The notes beneath the pieces are model-generated. The model saw nothing but the letters and a program-made list of their open reading frames with translations. It had not been told where the DNA came from and made no database searches. DNA of 64,000 nt, from contig NZ_OY781091.1 in NCBI RefSeq assembly GCF_963676275.1, positions 4,545,001 through 4,609,000 of the forward strand. The letters run 5' to 3'. Position numbers and translations under genes: made by a program. Below, piece by piece: positions 9,484-20,124 of this stretch. This stretch comes from an uncultured Cohaesibacter sp. (GTDB taxonomy: Bacteria > Pseudomonadota > Alphaproteobacteria > Rhizobiales > Cohaesibacteraceae). Every line of letters starts with the position of its first letter. Position 1 is the stretch's first letter.

Positions 9484-9631
9484 TTCCGCCACTCCCTTCG
9501 TGGCTGACGCCAACAGCAGCCAACTCGATAGCCAAAATTCATCGAAGCAAAAGAGCGGTGCGCCTCTTCAGAAGCTGAATGGACCAGAGGAAAGCAACCG
9601 CCGAGGATGCGAAACGCTAAAGGCAGGCAAT

Positions 9632-11206
9632 ATGAAAGTTGGAGACTTTGTCAAGATAGAGCATGCAACCGATTTGAGCAGATCTGAAGTGGGGCGGCTG
9701 GGAACGGCCATTCTGTTCATGGTCGGCGTCATGATCTACACCGGAACACAATTCGCCAATATCGAACAATCCTTTCTCCTGATCGCAGCAGCGGTAATCG
9801 GCGCCTACATGTCGCTGAATATCGGGGCCAATGATGTCGCCAACAATGTCGGACCGGCCGTTGGCTCCTTTGCCATGACTATGACGATGGCCATCATCAT
9901 AGCAGCGATATTCGAGGCTGGCGGCGCGATCATCGCCGGTGGTGATGTTGTCCATACGGTCAAGAAGGGCATCATCGATCCGGCAGACATCGCCAATGCC
10001 GACGTCTTCATATGGGTGATGCTGGGAGCCCTGCTCGGCGCTGCCATCTGGCTGAACGCCGCCACCTGGCTCGGCGCTCCGGTCTCCACCACCCATTCCA
10101 TTGTTGGTGGCGTCATGGGTGCGGGCATAGCCAGCGCCGGCTGGGACATCGTCAACTGGGATTCGATGATCAAGATTGCCGCCAGTTGGGTCATTTCACC
10201 CCTGAGCGGTGGCATCATCGCAGCCTTTACGCTCTTCTCGCTCAAAAAGCTGATCTTTTTCAAGGAAGATCCGATTTCGGCGGCGCGCAAGGTGATGCCT
10301 TTTGTGGTGGCCATCATGGCCTGGGCCTTTACCACCTATATCTGCATCAAGGGCATCACGAAGCTGATCAAGATAGACTTCGCCTCGGCCATGGGCATCG
10401 GCCTTGCAGTTGCCATTGCCTGCTATTTCATCGTCCGCCCGATGATCGCACGCGCAACCCAGAGAATTGGCGACGATCGCGATGGCGTGAACAAGCTTTT
10501 CACCATCCCCCTGATCTTTGCCGCCGCTCTGCTCAGCTTTGCCCACGGGGCCAACGATGTTGCCAATGCCGTCGGCCCGCTTGCCGGTATCGTCGAGGTT
10601 CTGACCGTAACCGGTGGTGATCATTCCCAGGTGGCCATTCCGCTATGGGTCATGGTCATTGGTGCATTGGGCATTTCCTTCGGTCTGGCCCTGTTCGGCC
10701 CGAAACTCATTCACACCGTCGGCTCCGAGATCACCGAACTGGACCGCTCCCGTGCATTCTGCATCGCTCTCGCCGCAGCAATCACGGTGATCATCGCCAG
10801 CCAGCTGGGCATGCCGATCAGCTCGACCCATGTGGCGCTCGGTGCTGTCTTCGGGGTCGGTTTCCTGCGTGAATTTCTTGAGCAACGCATGGGCAAGGTC
10901 GTGGAAAATGTGCTGGCCAAGCATGTCGGCAACCCGGACCTGAGCAAGGTGGAGGCCGTGCTGGCCGAGTTCCGCAACGCTCCGGCAGAAGAAAAGAAGA
11001 TCATGCTCGACGCCCTCAAGGCCATGGGGCCGGAAGCCGTCATCTCGGCCGCCCAGCGCAAGAAGCTGCGCAAGGCGCTCAAGCGTCAGCTTGTCAAACG
11101 CTCGACCCTGCTCAAGATTGCCTCTGCATGGATCATCACGGTGCCCGTTTCCGGGGTGATGGCTGCGCTCTTTTACTTCGCCCTGCGCGGCATGATGCTT
11201 CCTTAA
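9632..11206 (+). CDS. PiT-family inorganic phosphate transporter
   Basis: A 524-residue inner-membrane protein with the duplicated PiT signature: GANDVANNVGPAVGS in the N-terminal half and GANDVANAVGPLAG in the C-terminal half. The paired WLGAPVSTTHSIVGG and LGMPISSTHVALGAVFG motifs are also present. About ten membrane segments flank a hydrophilic loop and a basic C-terminal cytosolic stretch before a last helix. PiT proteins take up metal-phosphate by proton symport. The start is placed at MKVGDFVKIEH; a longer in-frame extension crosses two inverted repeats and the opposite-strand gene. No DUF47 partner gene precedes it. A different type of phosphate transporter follows directly. Confidence 0.92.
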   Translation: MKVGDFVKIEHATDLSRSEVGRLGTAILFMVGVMIYTGTQFANIEQSFLLIAAAVIGAYMSLNIGANDVANNVGPAVGSFAMTMTMAIIIAAIFEAGGAIIAGGDVVHTVKKGIIDPADIANADVFIWVMLGALLGAAIWLNAATWLGAPVSTTHSIVGGVMGAGIASAGWDIVNWDSMIKIAASWVISPLSGGIIAAFTLFSLKKLIFFKEDPISAARKVMPFVVAIMAWAFTTYICIKGITKLIKIDFASAMGIGLAVAIACYFIVRPMIARATQRIGDDRDGVNKLFTIPLIFAAALLSFAHGANDVANAVGPLAGIVEVLTVTGGDHSQVAIPLWVMVIGALGISFGLALFGPKLIHTVGSEITELDRSRAFCIALAAAITVIIASQLGMPISSTHVALGAVFGVGFLREFLEQRMGKVVENVLAKHVGNPDLSKVEAVLAEFRNAPAEEKKIMLDALKAMGPEAVISAAQRKKLRKALKRQLVKRSTLLKIASAWIITVPVSGVMAALFYFALRGMMLP

Positions 11207-11237
11207 CAAATAAGGTGTACTCTGTGCGCTTAGAATC

Positions 11238-11272
11238 GTTCCCCGTCCGATCCTTCACAACGGACGGGGAAA
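11238..11272 (+). repeat. Strong hairpin between the two phosphate transporter genes
   Basis: GTTCCCCGTCCG (11238-11249) pairs perfectly with CGGACGGGGAAC (11261-11272) around an 11-base loop. No T-run follows, so it is not a textbook intrinsic terminator. It may end or attenuate transcription from the PiT gene, or act in the leader of the downstream gene, 27 bases before its GTG. Confidence 0.6.
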
Positions 11273-11299
11273 CGTCTGGCAAGCCACACGAGGTCATCC

Positions 11300-13141
11300 G
11301 TGCTCAAGAAAATACTGCTCCCCCTCATCCTTGCCCTGTTGCTGATCGCTTTCTGGTTCAGTTCCGATTTTCAGGAAATCGCAGCCGGGGTTGCGGTCTT
11401 TCTGTTCGGCATGTTGATGCTGGAAGATGGTTTCAAGCTCTTCTCAGGCGGTTTTCTTGAAAAGCTGTTGGCAAAAGCCACCGGCAACACCTTCCGCTCT
11501 ATCAGCTTCGGCATTCTGACCACGACGCTGATGCAGTCCAGTTCCCTCATCTCCGTCATCACCATTTCCTTTCTCTCCGCCGGTCTCATTTCGCTGGTGG
11601 CAGGAGTCGGCATCATCTTCGGTGCCAATATCGGCACGACGACCGGCGCCTGGCTGGTCGCCGGTTTTGGTCTCAAGGTCAAGATTTCCGCCTATGCCAT
11701 GCCCATGCTGGCGCTGGCCATCGTGCTGGTGTTCCAGCGCAACAAATATATGCGCGGCATCGGCTATGTGCTGGCCGGACTCGGCTTCCTGTTTCTCGGC
11801 ATCCATTACATGAAAGAGGGCTTTGAGGCCTTCAAGGACCAGTTCGACCTCACCCGCTTTGCCCTTTCCGGCATCCTCGGTCTCATTGTCTACACGTTGG
11901 TGGGGGCTGCGGCCACGGTCGTCATGCAATCAAGCCACGCGACCATGGTGCTGATATTGACGGCGCTGGCTGCGGCACAGATTTCCTATTCCAACGCGCT
12001 GGCACTGGCCATCGGCGCCAATATCGGCACAACGATCACGGCGATCATAGGCTCCCTGACAGCAAATTATCAGGGCAAGAGACTGGCGCTGGCTCATCTG
12101 ATCTTCAATCTCGTCACCGCCGGGGTCGCCCTCCTCTTCATTGATCAATTAAAGCTGGCAGTGGATTTTGTCAGCCAGCATGTCGGCATCGCCGATACCG
12201 ATTACGCTCTCAAGCTTGCAGTCTTTCATACCATCTTCAACCTGTTGGGCGTTGCCATCATGCTGCCGCTGATGGGCTGGCTGATCCGCTTCCTTGAGCG
12301 ACGCATAGCCGAACCCAGAACCGACATTTCCAAGCCGAAATATCTCAATGAAGCGGTGGATGAGTTCCCCGCCACGATCGAGCTCGCGTTACGCAAGGAA
12401 GTGCTGCATTTGCAGGACAATGCGGTCGAACTGATCGCCCATGGCCTCAACATCCATCGCCACCAGCTTTATTCCAGCACCGATATCGCCCGCACGGTCC
12501 AGACCAGCCGGGCGACCTTCGAACTCGATATCGATGCCCGGTATGAGGCAAGGATCAAAACGCTCTATTCGGCCATCGTCGACTTCACCTCGCGGGTTGG
12601 CGACAAGGATATTCCCCATACGGTGCTTGAACGCGCCTATCGGCTGCGCGATGCGGCAACAGCCATGGTCCGGGCCGTCAAGGCGATCAAGCATATGCGC
12701 CGCAATGCCAACCTGTTCACCCATCAGCCGATGGGGGCCGCAACCGAGCTTTATAATGCGCTCCGCACCGAAATTGCTCGTATTCTCGTCCAGTTGCATG
12801 CGCTCAACGATATGGAGCCAAGCAAGCGAGACAATGGCTGGCTTGAGGAAGAACTCGCAACCATCAAAAAGGCCAAAGATGCAAGCATGCAGCTGGTCGA
12901 GGCGCATATTCGCGCAGGCGATCTCGAAATCCAGTCGGCCACGTCCTTTCTGAATGATTCCGACTATGCCTACAGCGCCATGAAGGATCTGCTCAAGGCA
13001 GCCAAAGCCATCTATTCCGAGCCGGAAAGCACCGAACAGCAGGTCGAGCGAGTGCTCAAGGCAGACGAGTCCGGCCCGCGGCTGGGCACCCGGATCACGG
13101 AACAGGAAATGCGGGGCGAACTCGACGTCCACCCCGTTTGA
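11300..13141 (+). CDS. Na/Pi cotransporter (NptA/YjbB type) with PhoU-like domain
   Basis: A 613-residue protein. The N-terminal 330 residues form two Na/Pi-cotransporter repeats with the QSSS-type motifs (TLMQSSSLISVITISFLSAG and VMQSSHATMVLILTALAA) and GANIGTTTGAW / GANIGTTITAIIG. The C-terminal 230 residues are helical and PhoU-like. The start is GTG, since the first hydrophobic segment begins at once after it; an AGG lies upstream. Homologues such as E. coli YjbB export or co-transport phosphate with sodium. Tandem position after PiT suggests joint control of phosphate flux. Direction of transport cannot be decided from sequence. Confidence 0.88.
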   Translation: MLKKILLPLILALLLIAFWFSSDFQEIAAGVAVFLFGMLMLEDGFKLFSGGFLEKLLAKATGNTFRSISFGILTTTLMQSSSLISVITISFLSAGLISLVAGVGIIFGANIGTTTGAWLVAGFGLKVKISAYAMPMLALAIVLVFQRNKYMRGIGYVLAGLGFLFLGIHYMKEGFEAFKDQFDLTRFALSGILGLIVYTLVGAAATVVMQSSHATMVLILTALAAAQISYSNALALAIGANIGTTITAIIGSLTANYQGKRLALAHLIFNLVTAGVALLFIDQLKLAVDFVSQHVGIADTDYALKLAVFHTIFNLLGVAIMLPLMGWLIRFLERRIAEPRTDISKPKYLNEAVDEFPATIELALRKEVLHLQDNAVELIAHGLNIHRHQLYSSTDIARTVQTSRATFELDIDARYEARIKTLYSAIVDFTSRVGDKDIPHTVLERAYRLRDAATAMVRAVKAIKHMRRNANLFTHQPMGAATELYNALRTEIARILVQLHALNDMEPSKRDNGWLEEELATIKKAKDASMQLVEAHIRAGDLEIQSATSFLNDSDYAYSAMKDLLKAAKAIYSEPESTEQQVERVLKADESGPRLGTRITEQEMRGELDVHPV

Positions 13142-13147
13142 GATTGA

Positions 13148-13978
13148 TCAGGCCTTCAAGGCCCTGGCGTGATGCACAATATGATCGCCGATAAAGCTGG
13201 CGATGAAATAATAGCTGTGATCATGTCCTTCCTGCATCCTCAGGGTCAGAGGATGGCCAACTCGCTTGGCTTCCGCCTCGAAAATCTCCGGCTTCAGCTG
13301 TTCGGCGAGGAAATCATCTCCATCCCCCTGATCGATCAGGATCGGCAGGCGCTCTCTGGCAGAGGCCAGAAGCGCTGAAGCATCATGGGCTTTCCAGGCA
13401 TCCCTGTTATCGCCGAGATAGGCGGTAAAGGCTTTCTCCCCCCAAGGAACCTGTGACGGCGCGACGATGGGCGAGAAGGCCGACACCGCAAGATAAAGGC
13501 CCGGATGGCGCAGGGCGAGCGTCAGCGCGCCATGGCCGCCCATGGAATGGCCCATGATCGAGCGCCTGTCGCTTGCCGGAAAACGCGCTTCAATCAGCTG
13601 CGGCAATTCCTCGACAATATAGTCTTCCATCCGGAAATGCCTCGCCCAGGGCTCCTGAGTGGCATTGAGATAGAAGCCCGCCCCCTGCCCCAGATCATAG
13701 GCAGGATCATCGGCCACCCCTTCACCGCGAGGGCTGGTGTCCGGCGCAACAAGAATGACGCCATGCTCAGCCGCATAGCGTTGCACGCCCGCCTTAGTGA
13801 TGAAATTCTGCTCCGTGCAGGTGAGCCCTGACAACCAGTAGATGACCGGTAATCTGGCTCCGTCTTCATGTGAAGGCACAAAGACAGCGAACTTCATGTC
13901 GCAACCAAGCACCCGCGATGCATGCTGATAAACGCTCTGGGTTCCTCCAAAGGAGGCATGTTGTTCAATAAGGTCCAT
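13148..13978 (-). CDS. frmB: S-formylglutathione hydrolase
   Basis: A 276-residue esterase-D-type alpha/beta hydrolase with nucleophile Ser145 in GHSMGGHG, catalytic His254 in GHDHSYYF, and an Asp at 221 or 222 in the QGDGDDF motif. The early LPVIYWLSGLTCTEQNF segment is diagnostic for FrmB/FghA. It hydrolyses S-formylglutathione to formate and glutathione, the last step of glutathione-dependent formaldehyde oxidation. GAGGAAATC precedes the ATG. It is the third gene of the frmR-frmA-frmB operon. Confidence 0.96.
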   Translation of the reverse strand: MDLIEQHASFGGTQSVYQHASRVLGCDMKFAVFVPSHEDGARLPVIYWLSGLTCTEQNFITKAGVQRYAAEHGVILVAPDTSPRGEGVADDPAYDLGQGAGFYLNATQEPWARHFRMEDYIVEELPQLIEARFPASDRRSIMGHSMGGHGALTLALRHPGLYLAVSAFSPIVAPSQVPWGEKAFTAYLGDNRDAWKAHDASALLASARERLPILIDQGDGDDFLAEQLKPEIFEAEAKRVGHPLTLRMQEGHDHSYYFIASFIGDHIVHHARALKA

Positions 13979-14048
13979 GATTTCCTCAAAGCCTTTTCAA
14001 AGGGAACGCGGCAGAGTACCTGCCGCGTCAATCGAAAGTGCATCCAGA

Positions 14049-15314
<1,266 letters not shown>

Positions 15315-15581
15315 TCACTTCAGATAATTCCGCACAAGTTGAAGCAGTTCCTGCGTCTTCTTGCCTCCGGGATCATCGGGAAAGATGAATTCTTCACGGA
15401 TATGACTATCCATTACCTCAACCATCAGACCATTGACGGCCCCCCTTACGGCAGCGATCTGCTGCAATATCGGAGTGCAGTCCGTACCCGCTTCGATCGC
15501 ACGCTCCAGAGCCTCGCATTGGCCTTTTATGCGGCGAACGCGCGTCAGGGCACGCTTCTTGTCTTCCGGGCTCTTGGGCAT
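15315..15581 (-). CDS. frmR: Formaldehyde-responsive repressor FrmR
   Basis: An 88-residue CsoR/RcnR-family helical repressor. Pro2, Cys35 and His60 are all present (MPKSP, TDC, DSHIRE). In FrmR, formaldehyde crosslinks Pro2 to Cys35, so these residues support a formaldehyde sensor rather than a Ni/Co or Cu sensor. An additional Cys22 is seen. The start is taken at the ATG giving Pro2, with AAGGTGA upstream; a GTG three codons earlier would displace Pro2 and is unlikely. First gene of the operon and probably autoregulated. Confidence 0.95.
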   Translation of the reverse strand: MPKSPEDKKRALTRVRRIKGQCEALERAIEAGTDCTPILQQIAAVRGAVNGLMVEVMDSHIREEFIFPDDPGGKKTQELLQLVRNYLK

Positions 15582-15597
15582 TTTGGTCACCTTATCC

Positions 15598-15618
15598 TAT
15601 ACTGGGGTATAGTATACC
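15598..15618. promoter_or_regulatory. Likely FrmR operator
   Basis: A G-tract flanked by AT-rich arms, TATACTGGGGTATAGTATACC, in the class recognised by RcnR/FrmR proteins (E. coli FrmR sites have the same TATA arms around a G/C run). It sits 17 bases upstream of the frmR ATG, where bound repressor would block initiation. Confidence 0.7.
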
Positions 15619-15697
15619 AACATAAGTATTTTTACAAGCAAGAAAAATCAGCCGCACCTTCAAGACAGTTTCAACAAAGCGAGACCCCGCAACAAAA

Positions 15698-15725
15698 CGG
15701 GAAAGGCGATGCACCGCCTTTCCCG
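15698..15725 (-). terminator. Intrinsic terminator of the sugar ABC/dehydrogenase operon
   Basis: On the minus strand an 11-bp perfect stem (CGGGAAAGGCG with CGCCTTTCCCG, 6-base loop) is followed by TTTTGTT. It lies about 95 bases beyond the stop of the Gfo/Idh/MocA gene and ends that long leftward operon before frmR. Confidence 0.8.
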
Positions 15726-15818
15726 CAATTTCCGGCTCATGAGGGAGATCCATTCATGCAGTTTCATTCATTGCCGGGAAGTGCCCGACCTAACGGAGAC
15801 ACTCCGCTGCAATCCCTG

Positions 15819-16988
15819 TCAGGGCTTGTCCTTCATCGACACCCAGACACCGCCTTTTGCCGAGGAATCAAGGCAGGCAGATACAAACTTCAGACCACTG
15901 ACACCGTCATCGGCATTGGGGACAAGCAACGCCGCCTCATTTTTCTCGATGGCATCGGCTGCATCACGATAGATATTGGCAAAGGCTTCCAGATAACCTT
16001 CAGGATGGGCAGCCGGAATACGGCTGCCAGCCACTGCCGCCGGAGTCGCTTCCACACCATTGCGACGCAGCAGGCGGCGCGGCTCACCAAGCGGCGTATA
16101 CCACAGCTCTTCGGGCTTCTCCTGCCACCATTCCAGCCCGCCTTTAGCCCCATAGATGCGCAGGGACAGATTGTTGCCATTGCCCGAGACCACCTGACTG
16201 GCCCAGATCGAGCCCTTGGCCCCGTTGCCATAGCGCAAGAGGACGCAGGCGTCATCATCCACCTGACGACCGGGCACCAATGCCGTCAATTCAGCAAGGA
16301 TTTCCGTCGGCTCCTCTCCGGCCACAAAGGCAGCCAGATTATAGGCATGGGTGCCGATATCACCAATCGCGCCCCCCTGCCCGGCCTTCTTGGGATCATT
16401 ACGCCAGTTGGCACTGGCCGCTTCGGGATCTTCATCCGGAGCGGCAAGCCAGTCCTGGGCATATTCCACCTGAACCCGACGCAGCGCACCGATGGCCCCG
16501 CCAGCAACCATTTCGCGGGCCTGACGCACCATCGGATAGCCGGTATAGGTGTGGGTCAGAAACAGGGTCTTGCCCGTTTTGCGAACGATCTCGGCCAACT
16601 CATTGGCATCATCAAGCGAAGTGGTCATCGGCTTTTCGCAAATGACATGGAACCCGGCCAGCAATGCCGCCTTGGCGACAGGGAAATGCAGGAAGTTCGG
16701 TGTCACGATGGCAATCACATCCGGCTTGTCTTTGCGCCCGGCTTCTGCCTTGATCATTTCCTCATAATCGCCATAGGCGCGCTCCGGAGCAATGCCGATG
16801 GCAACGGCAAAGGCCTTGCCACGCTCGGCATCATTATCCAGCGCTCCGGCCACCAGCTCATAGCGATCATCAATGCGCGATGCAATGCGATGCACCCCGC
16901 CGATAAAGGCGGTCACGCCACCGCCGACCATGCCCAGACGGAGCTTGCGGTGGCTTTCGATTTTCAGATTGGTATCATTCAGGGCCAT
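15819..16988 (-). CDS. Gfo/Idh/MocA-family sugar dehydrogenase
   Basis: A 389-residue NAD(P)-dependent oxidoreductase. The Rossmann turn is GMVGGGVTAFIGGVHR near residue 20, followed by the diagnostic CEKPMTTS (Glu-Lys-Pro) near residue 117. The catalytic-region histidine lies in GDIGTHAYNLAAFV. The C-terminal half is the open beta-sheet domain. It ends an operon with a CUT2 sugar importer, a LacI regulator and a TIM-barrel isomerase/epimerase, 4 bases after the latter. This pairing is typical of inositol-like or 3-keto-glycoside metabolism. The substrate is not determinable here. Confidence 0.88.
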   Translation of the reverse strand: MALNDTNLKIESHRKLRLGMVGGGVTAFIGGVHRIASRIDDRYELVAGALDNDAERGKAFAVAIGIAPERAYGDYEEMIKAEAGRKDKPDVIAIVTPNFLHFPVAKAALLAGFHVICEKPMTTSLDDANELAEIVRKTGKTLFLTHTYTGYPMVRQAREMVAGGAIGALRRVQVEYAQDWLAAPDEDPEAASANWRNDPKKAGQGGAIGDIGTHAYNLAAFVAGEEPTEILAELTALVPGRQVDDDACVLLRYGNGAKGSIWASQVVSGNGNNLSLRIYGAKGGLEWWQEKPEELWYTPLGEPRRLLRRNGVEATPAAVAGSRIPAAHPEGYLEAFANIYRDAADAIEKNEAALLVPNADDGVSGLKFVSACLDSSAKGGVWVSMKDKP

Positions 16989-16992
16989 GGGA

Positions 16993-18051
16993 TCAATCCT
17001 TTGCTAGGCCAAGCAGACGGCGGTTTGTGGCCTGGTCCACGCCGGAGCTGGCAAAATCGTCAAATGCATGTTCGGTCACACGAATGATGTGATCGGCAAT
17101 GAAAGCGGCCCCCTCGCGGGCACCATCTTCGGGATGCTTGAGCGCGCATTCCCATTCCAGAACCGCCCAGCCGGGGAAATCATACTGGGCCATCTTGGAA
17201 AAGATGCCCTTGAAATCGACAGAGCCGTCGCCCAGCGAGCGGAAACGACCGGGACGATCCACCCATGACTGGTAGCCGCCATAGACACCGGAACGGCCAC
17301 TATATTGCAACTCGGCATCCTTCACGTGGAAGGCCTTGATCCGATCGTGATAGATGTCGATGAAGGCGAGATAATCAAGCGCCTGCAGCACGAAATGGGA
17401 CGGATCATAAAGGATATTGGCGCGCTCATGCCCACCCAATTCCTCAAGAAAGCGCTCGAAGGTGACGCCATCATGCAGATCCTCGCCCGGATGCAACTCA
17501 TAGGCCACATCAACGCCGATCTCTGCGTGATAATCAAGGATCGGTTTCCAGCGTCTGGCAAGCTCGGCAAAAGCCTCCTCGACCAGACCGCCGGGACGCT
17601 GCGGCCATGGATAGACATAGGGCCATGCAAGCGCACCGGAAAAACTGACCTGACAATCAAGCCCGAGATTTTTTGAAACAAGGCCGACTTTCTTGACATG
17701 CTCGAAGGCCCATTCCTGCCGTGCCTTGGGGTTGCCCCGCACCGCTTCAGGCGCAAAATTGTCAAACAACGCATCATAGGCCGGATGCACTGCCACCAGC
17801 TGGCCCTGAATATGGGTGGAAAGCTCGGTGATTTCCACGCCGATCTCGGCCAGCTTGCCCTTCAGTTCATCGCAATAATCAAGCGATGTTGCAGCCAGAT
17901 CCAGATCGAACAGATTGTCGCCGGTCGGAATCTGCAAGCCCTTGTAGCCAAGATCGGCCGCCCATCTGGCAATCGAGAACAGATCATTGAATGGGGGCTT
18001 GTCTCCGACGAACTGGGCCAGAAAAAGCCCGGGGCCTTTAAGTGTCTTCAT
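16993..18051 (-). CDS. Sugar isomerase/epimerase (xylose isomerase-like TIM barrel)
   Basis: About 352 residues of the AP-endonuclease-2/xylose isomerase-like fold. Likely metal ligands appear in the order expected for the family: Glu in VAYELHPGED, Asp and His in LYDPSHFVLQ, His in KAFHVKDAEL, and Glu in AVLEWECAL. AAGGAGA before the ATG supports the start MKTLKGPGLFLAQF; an upstream extension would run into the LacI gene. Coupled genes for a Gfo/Idh dehydrogenase and a sugar importer suggest a cytosolic step on an imported cyclitol or keto-sugar. Confidence 0.85.
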   Translation of the reverse strand: MKTLKGPGLFLAQFVGDKPPFNDLFSIARWAADLGYKGLQIPTGDNLFDLDLAATSLDYCDELKGKLAEIGVEITELSTHIQGQLVAVHPAYDALFDNFAPEAVRGNPKARQEWAFEHVKKVGLVSKNLGLDCQVSFSGALAWPYVYPWPQRPGGLVEEAFAELARRWKPILDYHAEIGVDVAYELHPGEDLHDGVTFERFLEELGGHERANILYDPSHFVLQALDYLAFIDIYHDRIKAFHVKDAELQYSGRSGVYGGYQSWVDRPGRFRSLGDGSVDFKGIFSKMAQYDFPGWAVLEWECALKHPEDGAREGAAFIADHIIRVTEHAFDDFASSGVDQATNRRLLGLAKD

Positions 18052-18067
18052 GGGTTCAATCTCCTTG

Positions 18068-19114
18068 TTACGTCCCCGGCCTTGCGTCGTCGAAAGGCGC
18101 AACAGAATTTCGGGTAATCAGTTCGGTCGAGAATTGCTGATCCGCCACCTCGACATCTGCGACCAGCGGGTCTCCGGCATGGGAAGAGAGCTTGCGGATC
18201 ATCATCGCCATTGCGGCGCGCCCGATCTCGCGCCTTGGCTGATAGACAGTGGTCAGGGGTGGATAGAAAATGGAGGCGATGAGCGTATCGTCGAAACCGA
18301 CCAGTGACACATCTTCCGGGATCGACAATCCCTTCTCGCGTAGGGCGCTGGCCGCACCGATGGCCATCTGGTCACTGGAGGCAAAGATGGCGCTGAAATG
18401 TGCCCCCTGCTTCAACAGGCGCGCCGTCTGCTCATAACCGGCATTGAGACTGAAATCCCCCGGCATGATGAGTCCGTCATCAATGGGCAAACCGGCCGTC
18501 TCCAGTGCCTGCCGATAGCCCTGCAATCGGGCCTTGCCGAGATATTCATCAAGCGGTCCTGTCAGATGGACAATGCGTTTATGCCCCTGTGCGATAAGAT
18601 GGGCAACGGCCCTTTCAGCCGCGGCCACATTGTCCACCCGCACGGTGGGCGCTTCCAGTCCGTCAATCTCCTCAAGCGCCACCACGATCGGCGGCAGCTT
18701 GTCGGTCTGCTCCAGCAGTTTTTGCGGAAAGCTGCCGATCATCAGGATCAGACCGTCTGCATGGCATTCGCGCACCGCCTCGATATAATGGGTGATGCGC
18801 TCGTCATCTTCGCGGGCATCCCCCATCAGCACCTTGTAGCCCGCCTCGAAAGCGGCCTCTTCCACGCCCTTGTAAATATCGAGATAGAAGGGGTTGGAAA
18901 TATCACGCACCAGAAGAATGACGGTATTGCTCTTGCGCGAGCGGAACATGCTCGCCTGCCGGTTCGGGACGAAGCCGGTTTTCTCGACCGCCTCCATCAC
19001 CTTCTTGAGCGTTGCCTCGCGCACCTTGTCCGGCTGGGCAAGGGCACGGGATACCGTGGCGGTGGAAACGCCTGCGGCCTTGGCAACATCGCGAATATTG
19101 GGCTGGTCAACCAT
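18068..19114 (-). CDS. LacI-family transcriptional regulator
   Basis: About 348 residues. The N-terminal HTH reads IRDVAKAAGVSTATVSRALAQP and is followed by a hinge helix and a ribose-binding-like sensor domain (VILLVRDISNPFY, FASSDQMAIGAASALRE, VGFDDT). The start MVDQPNIRD lies 4 bases from the upstream permease stop; a GTG six codons earlier is possible. It is embedded in the importer operon, between the second permease and the isomerase. It probably binds the two mirror-image operators with a CG centre in front of the binding-protein gene. Confidence 0.92.
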   Translation of the reverse strand: MVDQPNIRDVAKAAGVSTATVSRALAQPDKVREATLKKVMEAVEKTGFVPNRQASMFRSRKSNTVILLVRDISNPFYLDIYKGVEEAAFEAGYKVLMGDAREDDERITHYIEAVRECHADGLILMIGSFPQKLLEQTDKLPPIVVALEEIDGLEAPTVRVDNVAAAERAVAHLIAQGHKRIVHLTGPLDEYLGKARLQGYRQALETAGLPIDDGLIMPGDFSLNAGYEQTARLLKQGAHFSAIFASSDQMAIGAASALREKGLSIPEDVSLVGFDDTLIASIFYPPLTTVYQPRREIGRAAMAMMIRKLSSHAGDPLVADVEVADQQFSTELITRNSVAPFDDARPGT

Positions 19115-19118
19115 TGGG

Positions 19119-20114
19119 TCAGATCCGTGCACTTTTCTGGCGTCCGTAGAACATGAGCAGCAGCAGCAGCGTCCCGCCGAAGATGAGCTGACGACCCCAG
19201 AATTCCAGATGCAGCGTGGTCAGCACGCTTTGCAGCAGAATCAAGGCAACTGCGCCCGCAACCGTTCCAATATAACCACCAGAACCACCTGCAAGGGAAG
19301 TGCCGCCAATAACAACCGCGATAATAGACGGCAACATATATTGATCACCTACACTAATGAATGAGTTGCCTGTGTAACCGATAACAAAAACACCTGTCAG
19401 ACCTGCCAAGGCACCGGAAAGCCCGAACACCGTGGTCCGGATGGCCTTGACCGGCAATCCGACCAGTCGCGCGGCCTGCGGATTGGCTCCAACCGCATAG
19501 ATGGAGAGGCCGAAGGCCGTTGCCCGCAGCATGAAGACCATGCCGATGATCAGCACAAGCCAGATGAACAGTACCCCCGGAATACCGAATATCACCGGCT
19601 GATTGATGAAATTCATCAGCGCCGGGGCCGCATTGCCCGAAGGAATGCCACGCGAGAAAACCACAAGCCCGCCCTGAATGACAGATGTCATGCCAAGGGT
19701 CATCACCAGCGGCGGGATGCGGATCAGATTGACCCCCAGCCCGTTGACCATGCCGATGATGAAGGTAACGCCCATGGCGGCGATCAGCGCCGGCAGAATG
19801 CCACCATTGGAGCCATCCATGACATTGCCGGCAATCACCGCGCCCAGCGATATCATGGCACCGACCGACAGATCGATCCCTTCGCCCCCGGCCAGAACCA
19901 CCAGATTCTGCCCCGCGGCTGCAAAACCCAGCAGCGCCGCAACGGTCAGCAGCTTGATGATCTGGTCACCGCGGGCAAAACCGGGAGACACTGCCTCGCC
20001 GATCCCGAGCAGGATGATGATGGCAAACAGGGCAAGAACCACCGGCTCGCGCAGGATGGCGCGAAGATTGAGGCCCGCATGTTCAGACTGCATGTTGCTT
20101 GAAGTGTCAGACAT
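19119..20114 (-). CDS. CUT2-family sugar ABC transporter permease 2
   Basis: About 331 residues, eight to ten membrane helices, with CUT2 loop motifs GGEGIDLSVGAMISLGAV and AVVIGGTSLAGGSGG. Two ATGs six bases apart compete. The inner one (MSDTSS) has GGAG at the right distance, while for the outer one it would be contiguous with the codon. It pairs with the preceding permease, 10 bases away, to form the channel. Confidence 0.9.
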   Translation of the reverse strand: MSDTSSNMQSEHAGLNLRAILREPVVLALFAIIILLGIGEAVSPGFARGDQIIKLLTVAALLGFAAAGQNLVVLAGGEGIDLSVGAMISLGAVIAGNVMDGSNGGILPALIAAMGVTFIIGMVNGLGVNLIRIPPLVMTLGMTSVIQGGLVVFSRGIPSGNAAPALMNFINQPVIFGIPGVLFIWLVLIIGMVFMLRATAFGLSIYAVGANPQAARLVGLPVKAIRTTVFGLSGALAGLTGVFVIGYTGNSFISVGDQYMLPSIIAVVIGGTSLAGGSGGYIGTVAGAVALILLQSVLTTLHLEFWGRQLIFGGTLLLLLMFYGRQKSARI

Positions 20115-20124
20115 ATCCATCTCC

